DNA from: an uncultured Prevotella sp.
Lineage (GTDB): Bacteria; Bacteroidota; Bacteroidia; Bacteroidales; Bacteroidaceae
NCBI GenBank assembly: GCA_938023885.1
Contig: CALJCU010000110.1
Coordinates: 1 to 34,968 of the forward strand
DNA: 34,968 nucleotides
Direction: 5' to 3'
The position numbers and the translations under genes are program-made. This document shows, in pieces, positions 1-8,871 of the stretch. Numbering within the stretch: the stretch's first letter is position 1; each line of letters starts with the position of its first letter. The notes under the pieces are model-generated. The model did not search any database. It worked only from the letters and a program-made list of their open reading frames with translations, and was not told the DNA's origin.

Positions 1-432
1 CGCAACTATGCTATGATGAACGAGTACTACTTCCATACAATGCACCACGAGTTCACGCACATCCTCAACCAGAAGAAAGCCTTCAGCGACAGCTATCAGC
101 TCATCACCGAGAGCGGATACGTCAGCGGTAACTGGTACCAGAAGGGCAGCTACGCCGCCCATCGGGCAGGCTTTGTCACGCCCTACGCCATGAGTGAGCC
201 GAATGAGGACTTTGCAGAGATGATGTCGGTCTATGTCACCGGCTCTCCGGCACAGTGGCAGGCTATCATTGATGAATCAGGCACCAAAGGCGCTGCACTC
301 CTCAACCAGAAGCTCACGATGATACGCAGCTACATGAAGAACTCATGGGGGCTTGACATCGACAAGCTGCGCGACATCGTACAGCGCCGCGCAGGAGAGA
401 TCAGCACGCTCGACCTGGGGACTTTGAACTAA
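1..432 (+). CDS. Zinc metallohydrolase lipoprotein of SusCD loci (3' part)
   Basis: The reading frame is open from base 1, so the N-terminus lies outside the window and only about 143 residues are seen. The motif HHEFTHIL near residue 16 is a canonical HExxH zinc site, and a downstream acidic stretch (EPNEDFAEMM) fits a third zinc ligand. This matches the substrate import-associated zinc metallohydrolase lipoproteins (Peptidase_Mx1-like) found beside SusC/SusD genes in Bacteroidota; they are predicted to be cell-surface or periplasmic proteins whose substrates are not well known. It is followed on the same strand by a DUF4302-type lipoprotein, the usual neighbour of this family. It ends with TAA. 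The family call is good; the function beyond metal-dependent hydrolysis is inference. Confidence 0.85.
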   Translation, partial: RNYAMMNEYYFHTMHHEFTHILNQKKAFSDSYQLITESGYVSGNWYQKGSYAAHRAGFVTPYAMSEPNEDFAEMMSVYVTGSPAQWQAIIDESGTKGAALLNQKLTMIRSYMKNSWGLDIDKLRDIVQRRAGEISTLDLGTLN

Positions 433-480
433 GGCACAACTATTATTATAACAACACAACTATAATAATACGATTTCATT

Positions 481-1791
481 ATGAAAAAGATAAATAATAT
501 TATACTCATCAGCGCAGCCGTACTCGGCCTCTCGTCCTGCTCCCTGCACGACGACACCGAGCTCTTCAGTGAACCTGCGGCTGAGCGTGTCGAGAAGAGC
601 GTGGCCGCCGACAAGACGCTCCTCGAGTCGGCCTCCAACGGTTGGGAGCTGCACCTCTGGACAGGCAAGAACTACAGCGCCGGCGGATACACATATCTCA
701 TGAAGTTCGCCAACAACAAGGTGACCGTGAGCAGCGACATCGCCTCTCCCGACAGGAAGACAACCTCCAGCTATGATGTCATCGCCGATCAGGGTCCCGT
801 GCTGACGGTCAACACCTTCAACGAAATATTCCACCTTCTTGCACAGCCTTCGATGGACGACGACGATGGTGAACAGATGGACTATGAGTTCGTCATCACA
901 CGCACGACCAACGACTCCATCTGCCTCCGCGGAAAGAAATGGGGCAACCACATGGTTATGACCCGTATTCCCGACAACACATCCTGGGCTGACGAGATCT
1001 CGAAGATAAAAAACATGGAAAGCAGCATGATGGTGAGCTACAAGCTCATGGACGGCACCGACACCCTCGGCGACATCAAGCTCAGCAACGGCCGCATGCT
1101 CACCTACACCCGGAAGGACGGCAACTATTCCAACATCCCTTACTACGTCTCCACGACGGGAATCGTGCTTGCCCAGCCGCTCACTGCCAACGACAAGACA
1201 GTGCAGAACCTTGACTACGATGCCAACAGCATGTCGCTCACCTCACGCGATGCGGGTGCCAAAGGACTGACGTTCGCCGTTGACCTTCCAAAGGACTGGA
1301 TGGCTTACAACGACTTTGCCGGCGACTACACCATGACGACCAACTGGGGTACCAGGAAGGTGATACTCCGCCTCGTGCCTGCCGGCGACGGTTCCACCTA
1401 TCTCCTGAGAGGCATGAACCCCAACTACGACATCGTACTGACCTACAGCCGTGCAACGGGCAGGCTGAGCATGAACACGCAGAAGCTCTGCGACGTCGGC
1501 GGCAACCAGCTGTGGCTCTGCTCCTGGAACGCTTTCGGCAAAGGTTATTTCACGTGGTCGACGGATGCCGGTATGACCCTCTCACGCGACACAAGCAAGG
1601 AAGGCACCGTACTGAAGTTAGCCTCCAACGATTACACAGGTCTCACTACCGACTCATACATTCTCATGTTCTTCTCCGGTACACCGAGCAGCAGCACGAG
1701 AGTAGGCAGCGCAAAGGGTCAGTCAGACTATTATATGGCTTGCGGCGACTATCGCCTCCTAGGACCTCAGGCAATGACAAAAGTTAAATAA
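481..1791 (+). CDS. DUF4302-type SusCD-associated lipoprotein
   Basis: The protein has 436 residues. It starts with a lipoprotein signal peptide ending in LGLSSC (lipidated Cys20), then an acidic HDDTE stretch typical of export to the outer membrane surface. The segment following, with SASNGWELHLW and GGYTYLMKF, resembles the start of DUF4302 proteins, which sit in the same operons as the HExxH metallohydrolase immediately upstream (48 bp away). No catalytic motif is visible, so a binding or accessory role in import is the best inference. The start is chosen because the signal peptide begins right there after an AT-rich leader. The next lipoprotein begins 12 bp after the stop, so the three genes form one operon. 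Confidence 0.75.
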   Translation: MKKINNIILISAAVLGLSSCSLHDDTELFSEPAAERVEKSVAADKTLLESASNGWELHLWTGKNYSAGGYTYLMKFANNKVTVSSDIASPDRKTTSSYDVIADQGPVLTVNTFNEIFHLLAQPSMDDDDGEQMDYEFVITRTTNDSICLRGKKWGNHMVMTRIPDNTSWADEISKIKNMESSMMVSYKLMDGTDTLGDIKLSNGRMLTYTRKDGNYSNIPYYVSTTGIVLAQPLTANDKTVQNLDYDANSMSLTSRDAGAKGLTFAVDLPKDWMAYNDFAGDYTMTTNWGTRKVILRLVPAGDGSTYLLRGMNPNYDIVLTYSRATGRLSMNTQKLCDVGGNQLWLCSWNAFGKGYFTWSTDAGMTLSRDTSKEGTVLKLASNDYTGLTTDSYILMFFSGTPSSSTRVGSAKGQSDYYMACGDYRLLGPQAMTKVK

Positions 1792-1803
1792 CCGCTCTGC
1801 ATC

Positions 1804-2922
1804 ATGAAAAACATCAAGACAATCATATTGGCTGCATGCGCCGTGACGCTTGCCCTGGCCTCCTGCAGGGACGACAACGACACGACAGCACAGCACATCA
1901 GCGTCATTTCGGTGACATCTACCTCCTTCGAGGCTACCGGCGGTACCGACACCATCGTTGTGGACCGCTCCATAGCCTCTGCCTACACCAACGCGGCATG
2001 GGCGACGGTGACAACCGGCAACGCCTCCAACACCGTCTATGTCACGGCGGCAACCAACAACAGTAAGGAGTCGCGTCACGGCATCGTCGTCATCAAGTCG
2101 GCTCCCGCCGATTCTACCATCGTCGACATCGACCAGCTCGGTTCGGTGTTTTCCACATCGCTGCCCAAGTCGCTGGTGCTCAATGACGACGCTCAGACGA
2201 AGAGCTACAGCCTCTCGGCAACGGGTACGTCCACGATCACAAGTTCTGCCGACTGGCTCACAGCCGCCATCGACAACAGTACCATCAGCCTCACGGCTAC
2301 CGCCAACAACACCGGCGCACCCCGTACGGCTACCGTCACGATCAATAGCGGGAGCGGGACCTACACTTCCACCGTCACGCAGGCGGAGTTCAGCAAGGAG
2401 TATGCCGGCGGCTACTATCTGCTCGACGGCGACAGCCTCGCTGCAGGTAAGATGGCAGGAACAAAGGTGGAGCTGAAAGAAGTTTCCGGCAAGAAGGTCC
2501 TCTTCTTCGCCTAGCTCAACGCCACACTGCCTGTGACATGGAACGATGCCACATCCACGCTGACCATCGCCGGTGGAACATCCATGGGTACACTCGCCGT
2601 GGGCAAATCCACCTATTATCTCTTTGCCGACCTCATGGCTACAGACGGCTATCTCTATTGGGACAAGACCATCACCTATTCGGCAAAACTCACCTACAAC
2701 GAGAAAGCCAAGGCCATCGTGAGCAACTTTGTTGACGACGGCACCATCTCGTCCGACGTGAAGGTCAACGGTCTGAGCATCGACTCCTTCAAGGCGAAAG
2801 AGCTGTCAGGCGACAACTATGCCGGCCCTCTCATCTCCTTCGGCAACCCCGTACTCTACAAGGTACCGGCAGGCGAAGGAGCGAAGAAGCTCATCCGTGC
2901 AAAGGTAAGACTGAAGAAATAA
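1804..2922 (+). pseudogene. BACON-domain lipoprotein interrupted by in-frame TAG
   Basis: The frame starting at 1804 encodes a lipoprotein signal (TLALASC, Cys21) and two BACON-like immunoglobulin-type repeats (about residues 30-115 and 120-200), a module of Bacteroidota surface proteins tied to glycan or mucin binding. It stops at TAG 2512-2514 after residue 236, yet the same frame continues without another stop to TAA 2922, adding about 135 residues with ordinary composition (LNATLPVTWNDATSTLTIAG and on). The C-terminal part looks like a continuous beta-rich domain, so the original product was probably 372 residues. Either the gene carries a nonsense change, the codon is suppressed, or the base is a sequence error. 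It is the last gene of the locus before the convergent mannan operon. Confidence 0.8.
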
Positions 2923-2954
2923 AAAGTTTTGCATGCGGGGACCGAACGCAACCA

Positions 2955-3839
2955 TCATATCAGCACCTTGATCTTCTTGTACTGTGCCCTATACTCTCCC
3001 GGCGTGCAACCTTTCAGGCGCCGGAAGGTACGGTTGAAGTTACTCATGTTGTTGTAACCACAGAGGAAACAGATCTCACTGATGCTCTCCTCAGAGTCGA
3101 CAAGCATGCGGGTGGCATAACCCATACGGATATCAGTGATATAACCGGACAGGGTACGGCCGGTATGCTGACGGAAGAAACGGCTGAAGGACGTGCGGCT
3201 CATATTGGCAAGTGCCGCCACATCCTTGAGTTTTATCTCGTGCTGATAGTTGTGGCTGATATACTCCTTGACCTTCAGCACGCGCTTACTGTCGTCCTGC
3301 ACCCTGACCTTGGCGTAGCTTGTCGTGGCGAGGGTGTAGGCTTTCTCACTCAGCGAGAGCGAGTGAAGGATCTCAATGAGCTGCATCGTAGCCCGGAAAG
3401 GATCCTGCAACTTGGCAATGGTGTCGAGCTTGTCGTACACCTTCGCGATATCGTTCTTCGGAAAAGCGAGACCTTTCTTCGCCCGCCGGAGCATATTATA
3501 GATGGTACGGAAAGGGGCATGGTCAAAGAAACTGCCCTCACCGAAACCAAAGTCAAACTGGATGGTTATCTCCCGGATGTCGTCACTATGGCACGCCCCC
3601 TGCTCCCAGGCATGCTCAAGCTCATAACTCGTGATAAGGGCAAGGTCGAAATCGCCTATCACCTCGTTGCTGTCACCCACGATACGCCGGGCACCGGCAG
3701 CATTCTCCACAAAGTTAAGTTCTGCACACTCATGCCGGTGCACGGGATAGTCGAACTCTTTCTTATGCCGTTCGACGATATAGATTCCGTCCTTGCCCTG
3801 CAAAGGCGTAATCTCATGCAATATCTGGTATTCACCCAT
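2955..3839 (-). CDS. AraC-family transcriptional regulator of mannan operon
   Basis: The protein has 294 residues. The N-terminal half resembles an AraC-type cupin sensor (HRHECAELNFVE near residue 34), and the C-terminal about 100 residues carry the two helix-turn-helix units of AraC/XylS (LKDVAALANMSRTSFSRFF, then SISEICFLCGYNNMSNFNRT and a PGEYR end). It is the last gene of the minus-strand mannan operon, 28 bp after the epimerase, so it probably senses a mannan-derived sugar and is autoregulated. Established AraC proteins bind two half-sites 21 bp apart; exactly such paired sites precede the CE7 operon and both susC genes here, so this protein is the best candidate for their activator (inference). 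It ends with TGA. Confidence 0.9.
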   Translation of the reverse strand: MGEYQILHEITPLQGKDGIYIVERHKKEFDYPVHRHECAELNFVENAAGARRIVGDSNEVIGDFDLALITSYELEHAWEQGACHSDDIREITIQFDFGFGEGSFFDHAPFRTIYNMLRRAKKGLAFPKNDIAKVYDKLDTIAKLQDPFRATMQLIEILHSLSLSEKAYTLATTSYAKVRVQDDSKRVLKVKEYISHNYQHEIKLKDVAALANMSRTSFSRFFRQHTGRTLSGYITDIRMGYATRMLVDSEESISEICFLCGYNNMSNFNRTFRRLKGCTPGEYRAQYKKIKVLI

Positions 3840-3868
3840 AGCTTATATCTTCCAAAGCTTATATCTTC
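3840..3868 (-). repeat. 13-bp direct repeat at epimerase/AraC junction
   Basis: The plus-strand sequence AGCTTATATCTTC occurs at 3840-3852 and again at 3856-3868, a 16-bp period. On the coding strand one copy begins within the TAG stop of the epimerase and the other abuts the ATG of the AraC gene. It looks like a short tandem duplication that set the gap between the two genes. Confidence 0.8.
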
Positions 3869-5073
3869 TAAAAGTCACGTTCCATCAACTCCAGACACAT
3901 ACGCGTATTGTGATACGGACATTTCCAGAAGCCGGCCTTGTCATCGCTGAGGTTCAGCGTTCCGTCGCCGAGCACAGCCCAGTGCCACTCACCGTTTTCG
4001 TGATCCACGAGATGCCCGTCGATATACTGCCAACACCGCTCAGCGATACGCAGGGCATCCTTGTCGCCGAAATGCTGATAGAGGTTGACATGCCCGATGA
4101 CACACTCGCACTCTACCCACCACTGACGCTGACGGTCGTAGCGCCCCGTGTCTTTCCTGTGCTCGTAGATCATCGATCCGTCAGGCTGCAAGCCTTCGTC
4201 GGCAGCGTGGGCAATGTTTCTCACAACTGATTCCGACTCATGGGTAAGGGTCTTGTCGTCGAGGACGAGGAGCGCCTCGTGGAGCAGCCAGCTCGCCTCG
4301 ATGTCGTGACCGAAGCTCTCGATGTTGCGTTTGCCTTTCCACTCACCGTCGAAAAAGAGGTCGAGGTGAGCCGTGCTATAGTTGAACAACGGTCCCGTAA
4401 AGATGCCGATGAGGTTGCGCACGCGTGGCGCTACCTCCTGGGCGAGACTGTTATCGCCGAGCTCACGGGCGGCACGGAGCAGATTTGTGTATGGCTCAAG
4501 GATATGGAGATGGGTGTTCATCGTGCGACTGCCGTTCTCATCCTTGTCGGAGAGGCGCATGTCGGCAAGAGGTCTCCACTCGCGTGTCAGAGCTTCGATA
4601 TAACCGTTATGCTTTTTGTCGAAGGCGTGCGCTTCGATGTCACGGAAAAGAGATGCCGCCTGGGCAAGCGCCTCACGGGAGTCTGTGGCGCGCGCGTATT
4701 CGGCAAGCCCATAGATGGAAAAGCCGATGGCATAGGTCTGCTTCTTTGTATCGAGGGCGTTGCCGTGGCAGTCTACACTCCAGAAGACGCCACCGAAGTC
4801 GGGGTCGAGGAAATGGCGGCAGACGTAGGCGTAGGCGTTTTGCGCGGCAGCGAGATACTCCGGCTTGCGCAGCACACGGTAAGCGGCTGCGAAAGCCCAG
4901 AGGATACGGGCATTGAGCACCGCACCGCGCTCTGCCTCAGGGTGGACTTGGTCGTGACCGTCGACGCGGCCGTAGAAGCCGCCGGCGGGGTCCTGTACCT
5001 TATTGATCCAATAAGGCAGGATATTCGCTTCAAGGCATTGCTGCACTTGGTGTTTGAGTTCAAGAGCTGTCAT
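3868..5073 (-). CDS. Cellobiose/mannobiose 2-epimerase (AGE family)
   Basis: This cytoplasmic enzyme converts the reducing-end mannose of beta-1,4-mannobiose to glucose, giving mannosylglucose for the phosphorylase. At 401 residues it has the length of the AGE/cellobiose epimerase family (alpha/alpha six-barrel). Catalytic motifs are present: THLHILEPY (about 187-195), SFGHDIEASW with His256 and Glu259, RQWWVECE (about 317), and CPYHNTRM with His388. The frame is open up to 5178, but the start at 5073 (MTALELKHQ) gives the family N-terminus and lies just 23 bp after the symporter stop, while the longer form would overlap that gene. The stop is TAG, backed by a TAA three codons on. The operon context matches the B. 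fragilis mannan pathway. Confidence 0.93.
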   Translation of the reverse strand: MTALELKHQVQQCLEANILPYWINKVQDPAGGFYGRVDGHDQVHPEAERGAVLNARILWAFAAAYRVLRKPEYLAAAQNAYAYVCRHFLDPDFGGVFWSVDCHGNALDTKKQTYAIGFSIYGLAEYARATDSREALAQAASLFRDIEAHAFDKKHNGYIEALTREWRPLADMRLSDKDENGSRTMNTHLHILEPYTNLLRAARELGDNSLAQEVAPRVRNLIGIFTGPLFNYSTAHLDLFFDGEWKGKRNIESFGHDIEASWLLHEALLVLDDKTLTHESESVVRNIAHAADEGLQPDGSMIYEHRKDTGRYDRQRQWWVECECVIGHVNLYQHFGDKDALRIAERCWQYIDGHLVDHENGEWHWAVLGDGTLNLSDDKAGFWKCPYHNTRMCLELMERDF

Positions 5074-5096
5074 TCCGTTTGCAGATATAGTAACTT

Positions 5097-6443
5097 TTAT
5101 TTTTTTATCGGGTACAGCATCACCAGCCCCATCATGACGAGCGCGAAGAGGGCGGGGAAGAGGGAGAAGAGGGCCCATACCATCGTCAGCACGGAACTCG
5201 TGATAGAGGCCGGATCAATCGTCGGGTTACTGAACCGGTCGGTGATCATGTGTGCACCGGCAAGGCCGAGGAACATAGCAATAAGTGAACCGGAGATGGC
5301 GGTACCGAACTTCTGTGCCATCGTGCCGGAGGAGAAGATCAGTCCGGTAGAAGATGTACCGTTCTTCTGCGTGGCATAATCGGCAACATCAGCATATATC
5401 GACCACAGCAGCGGTGAATAGATACCCACACCAACAGAGGTAAGGATCGACACACCGATCATAACCCATATATATGCTGGCTTCATCGGGATGAAGAAGA
5501 ACAGGACGGACGTGACAAAGCAGATGAAAGCCGCGAAGAGGAATGTCTTGCGCTTCGAGCCAAGCCAACGGGTACACAGCGGTGACAGGCCTCCGAAGAT
5601 CATACATGTCACCTCACCAAAGGCCATGAACACGGTATAGTTGATGATCAGTTTGCCGACAGTAATGTCGCCTCCCATGCAGTAAGAGAACATGTATCCC
5701 GCCACAGCGTAACGGAAACCATTGAAGAAGTTGGTACACACGGCTGTGAGCGTCATCATGATCCATGGCTTGTTCTTCACCAGGTCAACAAACTGCTTGC
5801 CGGAAAACTTCTCAGCACGGATAGGCTTCAGACGCTCCTTCGTCAGCAAACCGCAGCAGAGGGTGCCGGCAGCTGCAAGGGTGCCAAAAAAACAACCGAG
5901 CACAGCATACTGGTACTGGTCTGTACCCCCGACAATCTTTTGCAGATAAGGGAACGAGAGGAGAGTGATGAACCCCATGGCGTAGGCGCCGACCATACGG
6001 AAGGCGGAGAACTGATTCTTCTCGTTGTCGTCATCCGTCATCACGCCGAGGAGGGAGCCATACGGCACATTGACGAGTGAATAGACGATCATCATCACGA
6101 TATAGAAGAAATAGGCATAGACGCGCTTCCCTACCGGCCCAAGGGCCGGGGTGTAGAGAAGCAATGCGAAAATAATGCCTAAAGGAACAGATCCAAAAAT
6201 GACCCATGGCCTGTAGGTACCCCAGCGGCTCTGCGTACGGTCCGAGATGACACCAATAACCGGATCGATAAACACGTCGATAAGACGTGCTACAAGCATC
6301 AGGACGGCGGCATCATAGAAGGTCAGGCCAAAGACATTGGTGAAGAACAACGGAAAGGCTATCGACATGATCTTCCATGTGATGCCACCTGCGGCAGCGT
6401 CACCCATGGCATAGCCAATCTTCTCAGACAGCTTAATTTTCAT
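5097..6443 (-). CDS. GPH/MFS-type mannooligosaccharide symporter
   Basis: The protein has 448 residues with about 12 hydrophobic segments. The N-terminus contains the glycoside-pentoside-hexuronide:cation symporter signature around residues 52-85 (RLIDVFIDPVIGVISDRT followed by SRWGTYRPW), as in MelB. It sits in the inner membrane and, from its place between GH130 and the epimerase, most likely carries mannobiose into the cytoplasm by cation symport; the homologous B. fragilis operon has a symporter in the same place. It is transcribed with the upstream GH130 gene (80 bp gap) and the downstream epimerase (23 bp). The substrate is inferred from context, not read from residues. Confidence 0.93.
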   Translation of the reverse strand: MKIKLSEKIGYAMGDAAAGGITWKIMSIAFPLFFTNVFGLTFYDAAVLMLVARLIDVFIDPVIGVISDRTQSRWGTYRPWVIFGSVPLGIIFALLLYTPALGPVGKRVYAYFFYIVMMIVYSLVNVPYGSLLGVMTDDDNEKNQFSAFRMVGAYAMGFITLLSFPYLQKIVGGTDQYQYAVLGCFFGTLAAAGTLCCGLLTKERLKPIRAEKFSGKQFVDLVKNKPWIMMTLTAVCTNFFNGFRYAVAGYMFSYCMGGDITVGKLIINYTVFMAFGEVTCMIFGGLSPLCTRWLGSKRKTFLFAAFICFVTSVLFFFIPMKPAYIWVMIGVSILTSVGVGIYSPLLWSIYADVADYATQKNGTSSTGLIFSSGTMAQKFGTAISGSLIAMFLGLAGAHMITDRFSNPTIDPASITSSVLTMVWALFSLFPALFALVMMGLVMLYPIKK

Positions 6444-6523
6444 GGTTTTAATTTACAGTATATCGTTTCCTTATTAAAGGATAACACCAGAAAGGCAAAA
6501 TTATTGCGCAAGATACACATTCG

Positions 6524-7693
6524 CTAAAGAAGTACTTGCTTGTTCTTGGCGATAAGTTTCTTCACCGTCTCCACGCTCTTGCCCGTTGCGAAGCCGTCGG
6601 CAGGCGTGTTCATGCAATAGTCCACAAGACGGCCGATGGTACTCGTTGCCACATGCATGCGTGTGTCGGAGGAAGCATAATAGATAAAGACACGGCCGTC
6701 GGGATCGGCAATCCATCCATTGGAAAACACGACATTCATCACGTCACCGATATATTCCTCGCCTTGCGGCACGAGGAAGTAACCACCGGGCCGGGCAATG
6801 ACACGGGTCGGGTCGTCGAGAGCCGTCATATACATATAAAGGACATAACGCAAGCCGGAAGCGCAGCCACGCACGCCGTGGGCGAGATGGATCCATCCCG
6901 CAGGTGTCTTAATGGGATGCGGCCCCTCGCCGTTCTTCACCTCCATGATGGTGTGGTAGTGGCGGAGATTGATGATCTTCTCCTCTTTGACCTCAGCGTG
7001 CATGATGTCGTCGACGAGTGCCCAGCCGATGCCGCCACCGCTACCGGCATCGATAAAACCATCCTGCGGGCGGGTATAGAAAGCGTACCTGCCGTCGACA
7101 AACTCCGGGTGGAGTACAACATTACGCTGCTGGCTCTTCGATTTGAGGTCTGGCAGGCGGTCCCAGTGAATGAGGTCTTTCGTGCGGGCAATACCTGCCG
7201 TAGCGGTAGCTGCAGAGAGGTCACCGGGCTGTGAGTCGTCGTGACGCTCAGCGCAAAATACGCCGTAGATCCAGCCGTCCTCGTGGGCTGTGAGGCGCAT
7301 GTCGTAGATGTTCGTGGCGGGGATGGTGTCCTCGGGCATTGTGACGGGCTCGGGCCAGAAACGGAAGTTGTCGATGCCGTTGGGGCTCTCTGCCACTGCG
7401 AAGAAGCTCTTTCGGTCGGCACCCTCGACACGTACGACGAGGCAGTACTTGCCCTTCCATTTGATGGCGCCGCTGTTCAGTGTGGCGTTCATCATGATAC
7501 GCTGCATGAGGAACGGGTTGTCCTGCTCGCAGAAGTCATAGCGCCACTCCAAAGGTGTATGCTCAGCAGTGAGTACAGGATACTTGTAACGTGTGTAGAT
7601 ACCGTTACCCCATTCTTCGGGCACGTTCTTTCTTGTCAACAGATCCTCGTGATGCGCACGCAGGATCTTCACTTTATCTGCAAATGATGTCAT
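6524..7693 (-). CDS. GH130 4-O-beta-D-mannosyl-D-glucose phosphorylase
   Basis: The 389-residue protein is a GH130 subfamily-1-like phosphorylase. It splits mannosyl-beta-1,4-glucose with phosphate to alpha-mannose-1-phosphate and glucose in the cytoplasm. The general-acid Asp lies in NIYDMRLT at residue 131, the same number as the catalytic Asp known for the B. fragilis enzyme. Other five-bladed propeller motifs visible are QDNPFLMQR, LHPEFVDGRYAFYTRPQDGF and GEGPHPIKT. No signal peptide is seen, as expected for a cytoplasmic enzyme. It is followed by the symporter and preceded by GH26 in the same operon. The stop is TAG; reading through it would run about 25 codons into unrelated intergenic sequence, so TAG works as a stop here. 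Confidence 0.95.
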   Translation of the reverse strand: MTSFADKVKILRAHHEDLLTRKNVPEEWGNGIYTRYKYPVLTAEHTPLEWRYDFCEQDNPFLMQRIMMNATLNSGAIKWKGKYCLVVRVEGADRKSFFAVAESPNGIDNFRFWPEPVTMPEDTIPATNIYDMRLTAHEDGWIYGVFCAERHDDSQPGDLSAATATAGIARTKDLIHWDRLPDLKSKSQQRNVVLHPEFVDGRYAFYTRPQDGFIDAGSGGGIGWALVDDIMHAEVKEEKIINLRHYHTIMEVKNGEGPHPIKTPAGWIHLAHGVRGCASGLRYVLYMYMTALDDPTRVIARPGGYFLVPQGEEYIGDVMNVVFSNGWIADPDGRVFIYYASSDTRMHVATSTIGRLVDYCMNTPADGFATGKSVETVKKLIAKNKQVLL

Positions 7694-7776
7694 AGTAAAA
7701 TTATTATCATAGCCCTTTCACTCTTCAGGATGAGGCGACTATAAGTCTCAAGGGCGTTATGTGGTACTGTTTCTCT

Positions 7777-8841
7777 TTAGCGGGTCCTGACGATGTCCTT
7801 GAGCGTCAGCATCTCTCTGCTGTCGGCGAAGCACTTGAAGTCTGCCGCCGACAGCGCGCCTTTGTAGGGTACGTAGAGTTCCCTGGGGTTGTCCCACGCA
7901 TTGCGCCAGAAAAGGACGTAAGAGATGCGGTAGTCCTTCAGCACCGGCAGGAGCGTGTGGGTAAACCACAGACTGTCGGGCAACTTCTGCGCGCCGGTCT
8001 CGGTGAGCGCGGCGAGTTTCTTATGCTCCGCCGCCGTCTTCACCAATCGGTCGAGTTCAAAGCGCAGGCTCTTCTGGTAAGTCGCCTTATCGTTGTTGAA
8101 GTCGTAGAGGTCGAAGCCCATGAGATCGACATATTCGTCACCGGGATAGAACCGGAGCAGATCGGCGTCGCCCGCATTCGGCGAGAACGCCCAGACGATA
8201 TTGTTGAGTTTGTATTGTTTCGTCAGGATGTCGTGAGTGTAACGGTAGAGCTGCCTGTACTCTTCCGGTGTGCAGCTCTTCGCTCCCCACCAGAACCAGC
8301 CGCCGCCCATCTCGTGCCAGGGACGGAAGATGATAGGGATGCGCCTGCCTCTGTTGTCTCTCATAGAGCCTAAGAAAGTAGCCACGCGCCCGAGCCACGT
8401 ACGGAACAGCTGGTTCTTACTGCCCCCGGGAAGGACAGCCTTGACAGGAGTGCCCGACGGATCCCATGCGCTTTTATCGGTCACGGGGTTATCGGGGTGC
8501 CAGCTCATCTCCACGATGCCGCCGCGTGCATGCTGCTTCTCGGCCTCCTGGCGCAGCAGGTCAAACGGCACGTTGTCGAGGCTCCTCTCGTTGCCCAGTT
8601 CGAGATGGCCTAACTCAAAGCCCATCACAGCAGGCCAGTCGCCTGCAGTTTCGAGCACATCGCTCCGGCCCGACTGCCATTTCCAGTCGTGGCCGTAGAG
8701 CGGATCATCCTGATGCCCAATCATGATGCCTTTGTTCTCTATCTTCGCCAGCCGCCGGATGAGCTGTCTCGCGGGACTGGCGGCTGTAGCGGTGAGGCTT
8801 AATATCAACATCGCCAGAGAGATTATTGATGTCTTCTTCAT
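7777..8841 (-). CDS. GH26 beta-mannanase (mannobiose-forming type)
   Basis: The 354-residue protein starts with a type I signal peptide (SLTATAASP), so it is periplasmic or secreted. All GH26 hallmarks are present: His115 in SWHPDNP, the acid/base Glu177 in RPWHEMGGGWFWWG, and the nucleophile Glu281 in ALTETG. Its length equals single-domain GH26 enzymes such as the B. fragilis ManA, which releases mannobiose; the substrate of epimerase plus GH130 in this operon is mannobiose, so the same product is inferred. It lies 30 bp after the CE7 esterase stop. It is also the active homologue of the degenerate GH26-like lipoprotein at 31739-32821, with which it shares IGHQ/IGQQ, SGRSD/SARSD, TLLPV and SYVLF blocks. 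Confidence 0.95.
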   Translation of the reverse strand: MKKTSIISLAMLILSLTATAASPARQLIRRLAKIENKGIMIGHQDDPLYGHDWKWQSGRSDVLETAGDWPAVMGFELGHLELGNERSLDNVPFDLLRQEAEKQHARGGIVEMSWHPDNPVTDKSAWDPSGTPVKAVLPGGSKNQLFRTWLGRVATFLGSMRDNRGRRIPIIFRPWHEMGGGWFWWGAKSCTPEEYRQLYRYTHDILTKQYKLNNIVWAFSPNAGDADLLRFYPGDEYVDLMGFDLYDFNNDKATYQKSLRFELDRLVKTAAEHKKLAALTETGAQKLPDSLWFTHTLLPVLKDYRISYVLFWRNAWDNPRELYVPYKGALSAADFKCFADSREMLTLKDIVRTR

Positions 8842-8871
8842 GCTTATGGTTTGCTTTTCAGATGCTTTGGT

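Noticed and set aside
4240..5379. 379-codon plus-strand frame over the epimerase and symporter genes
   Set aside because: Antisense to two recognised enzymes; no signal, motif or promoter supports it.
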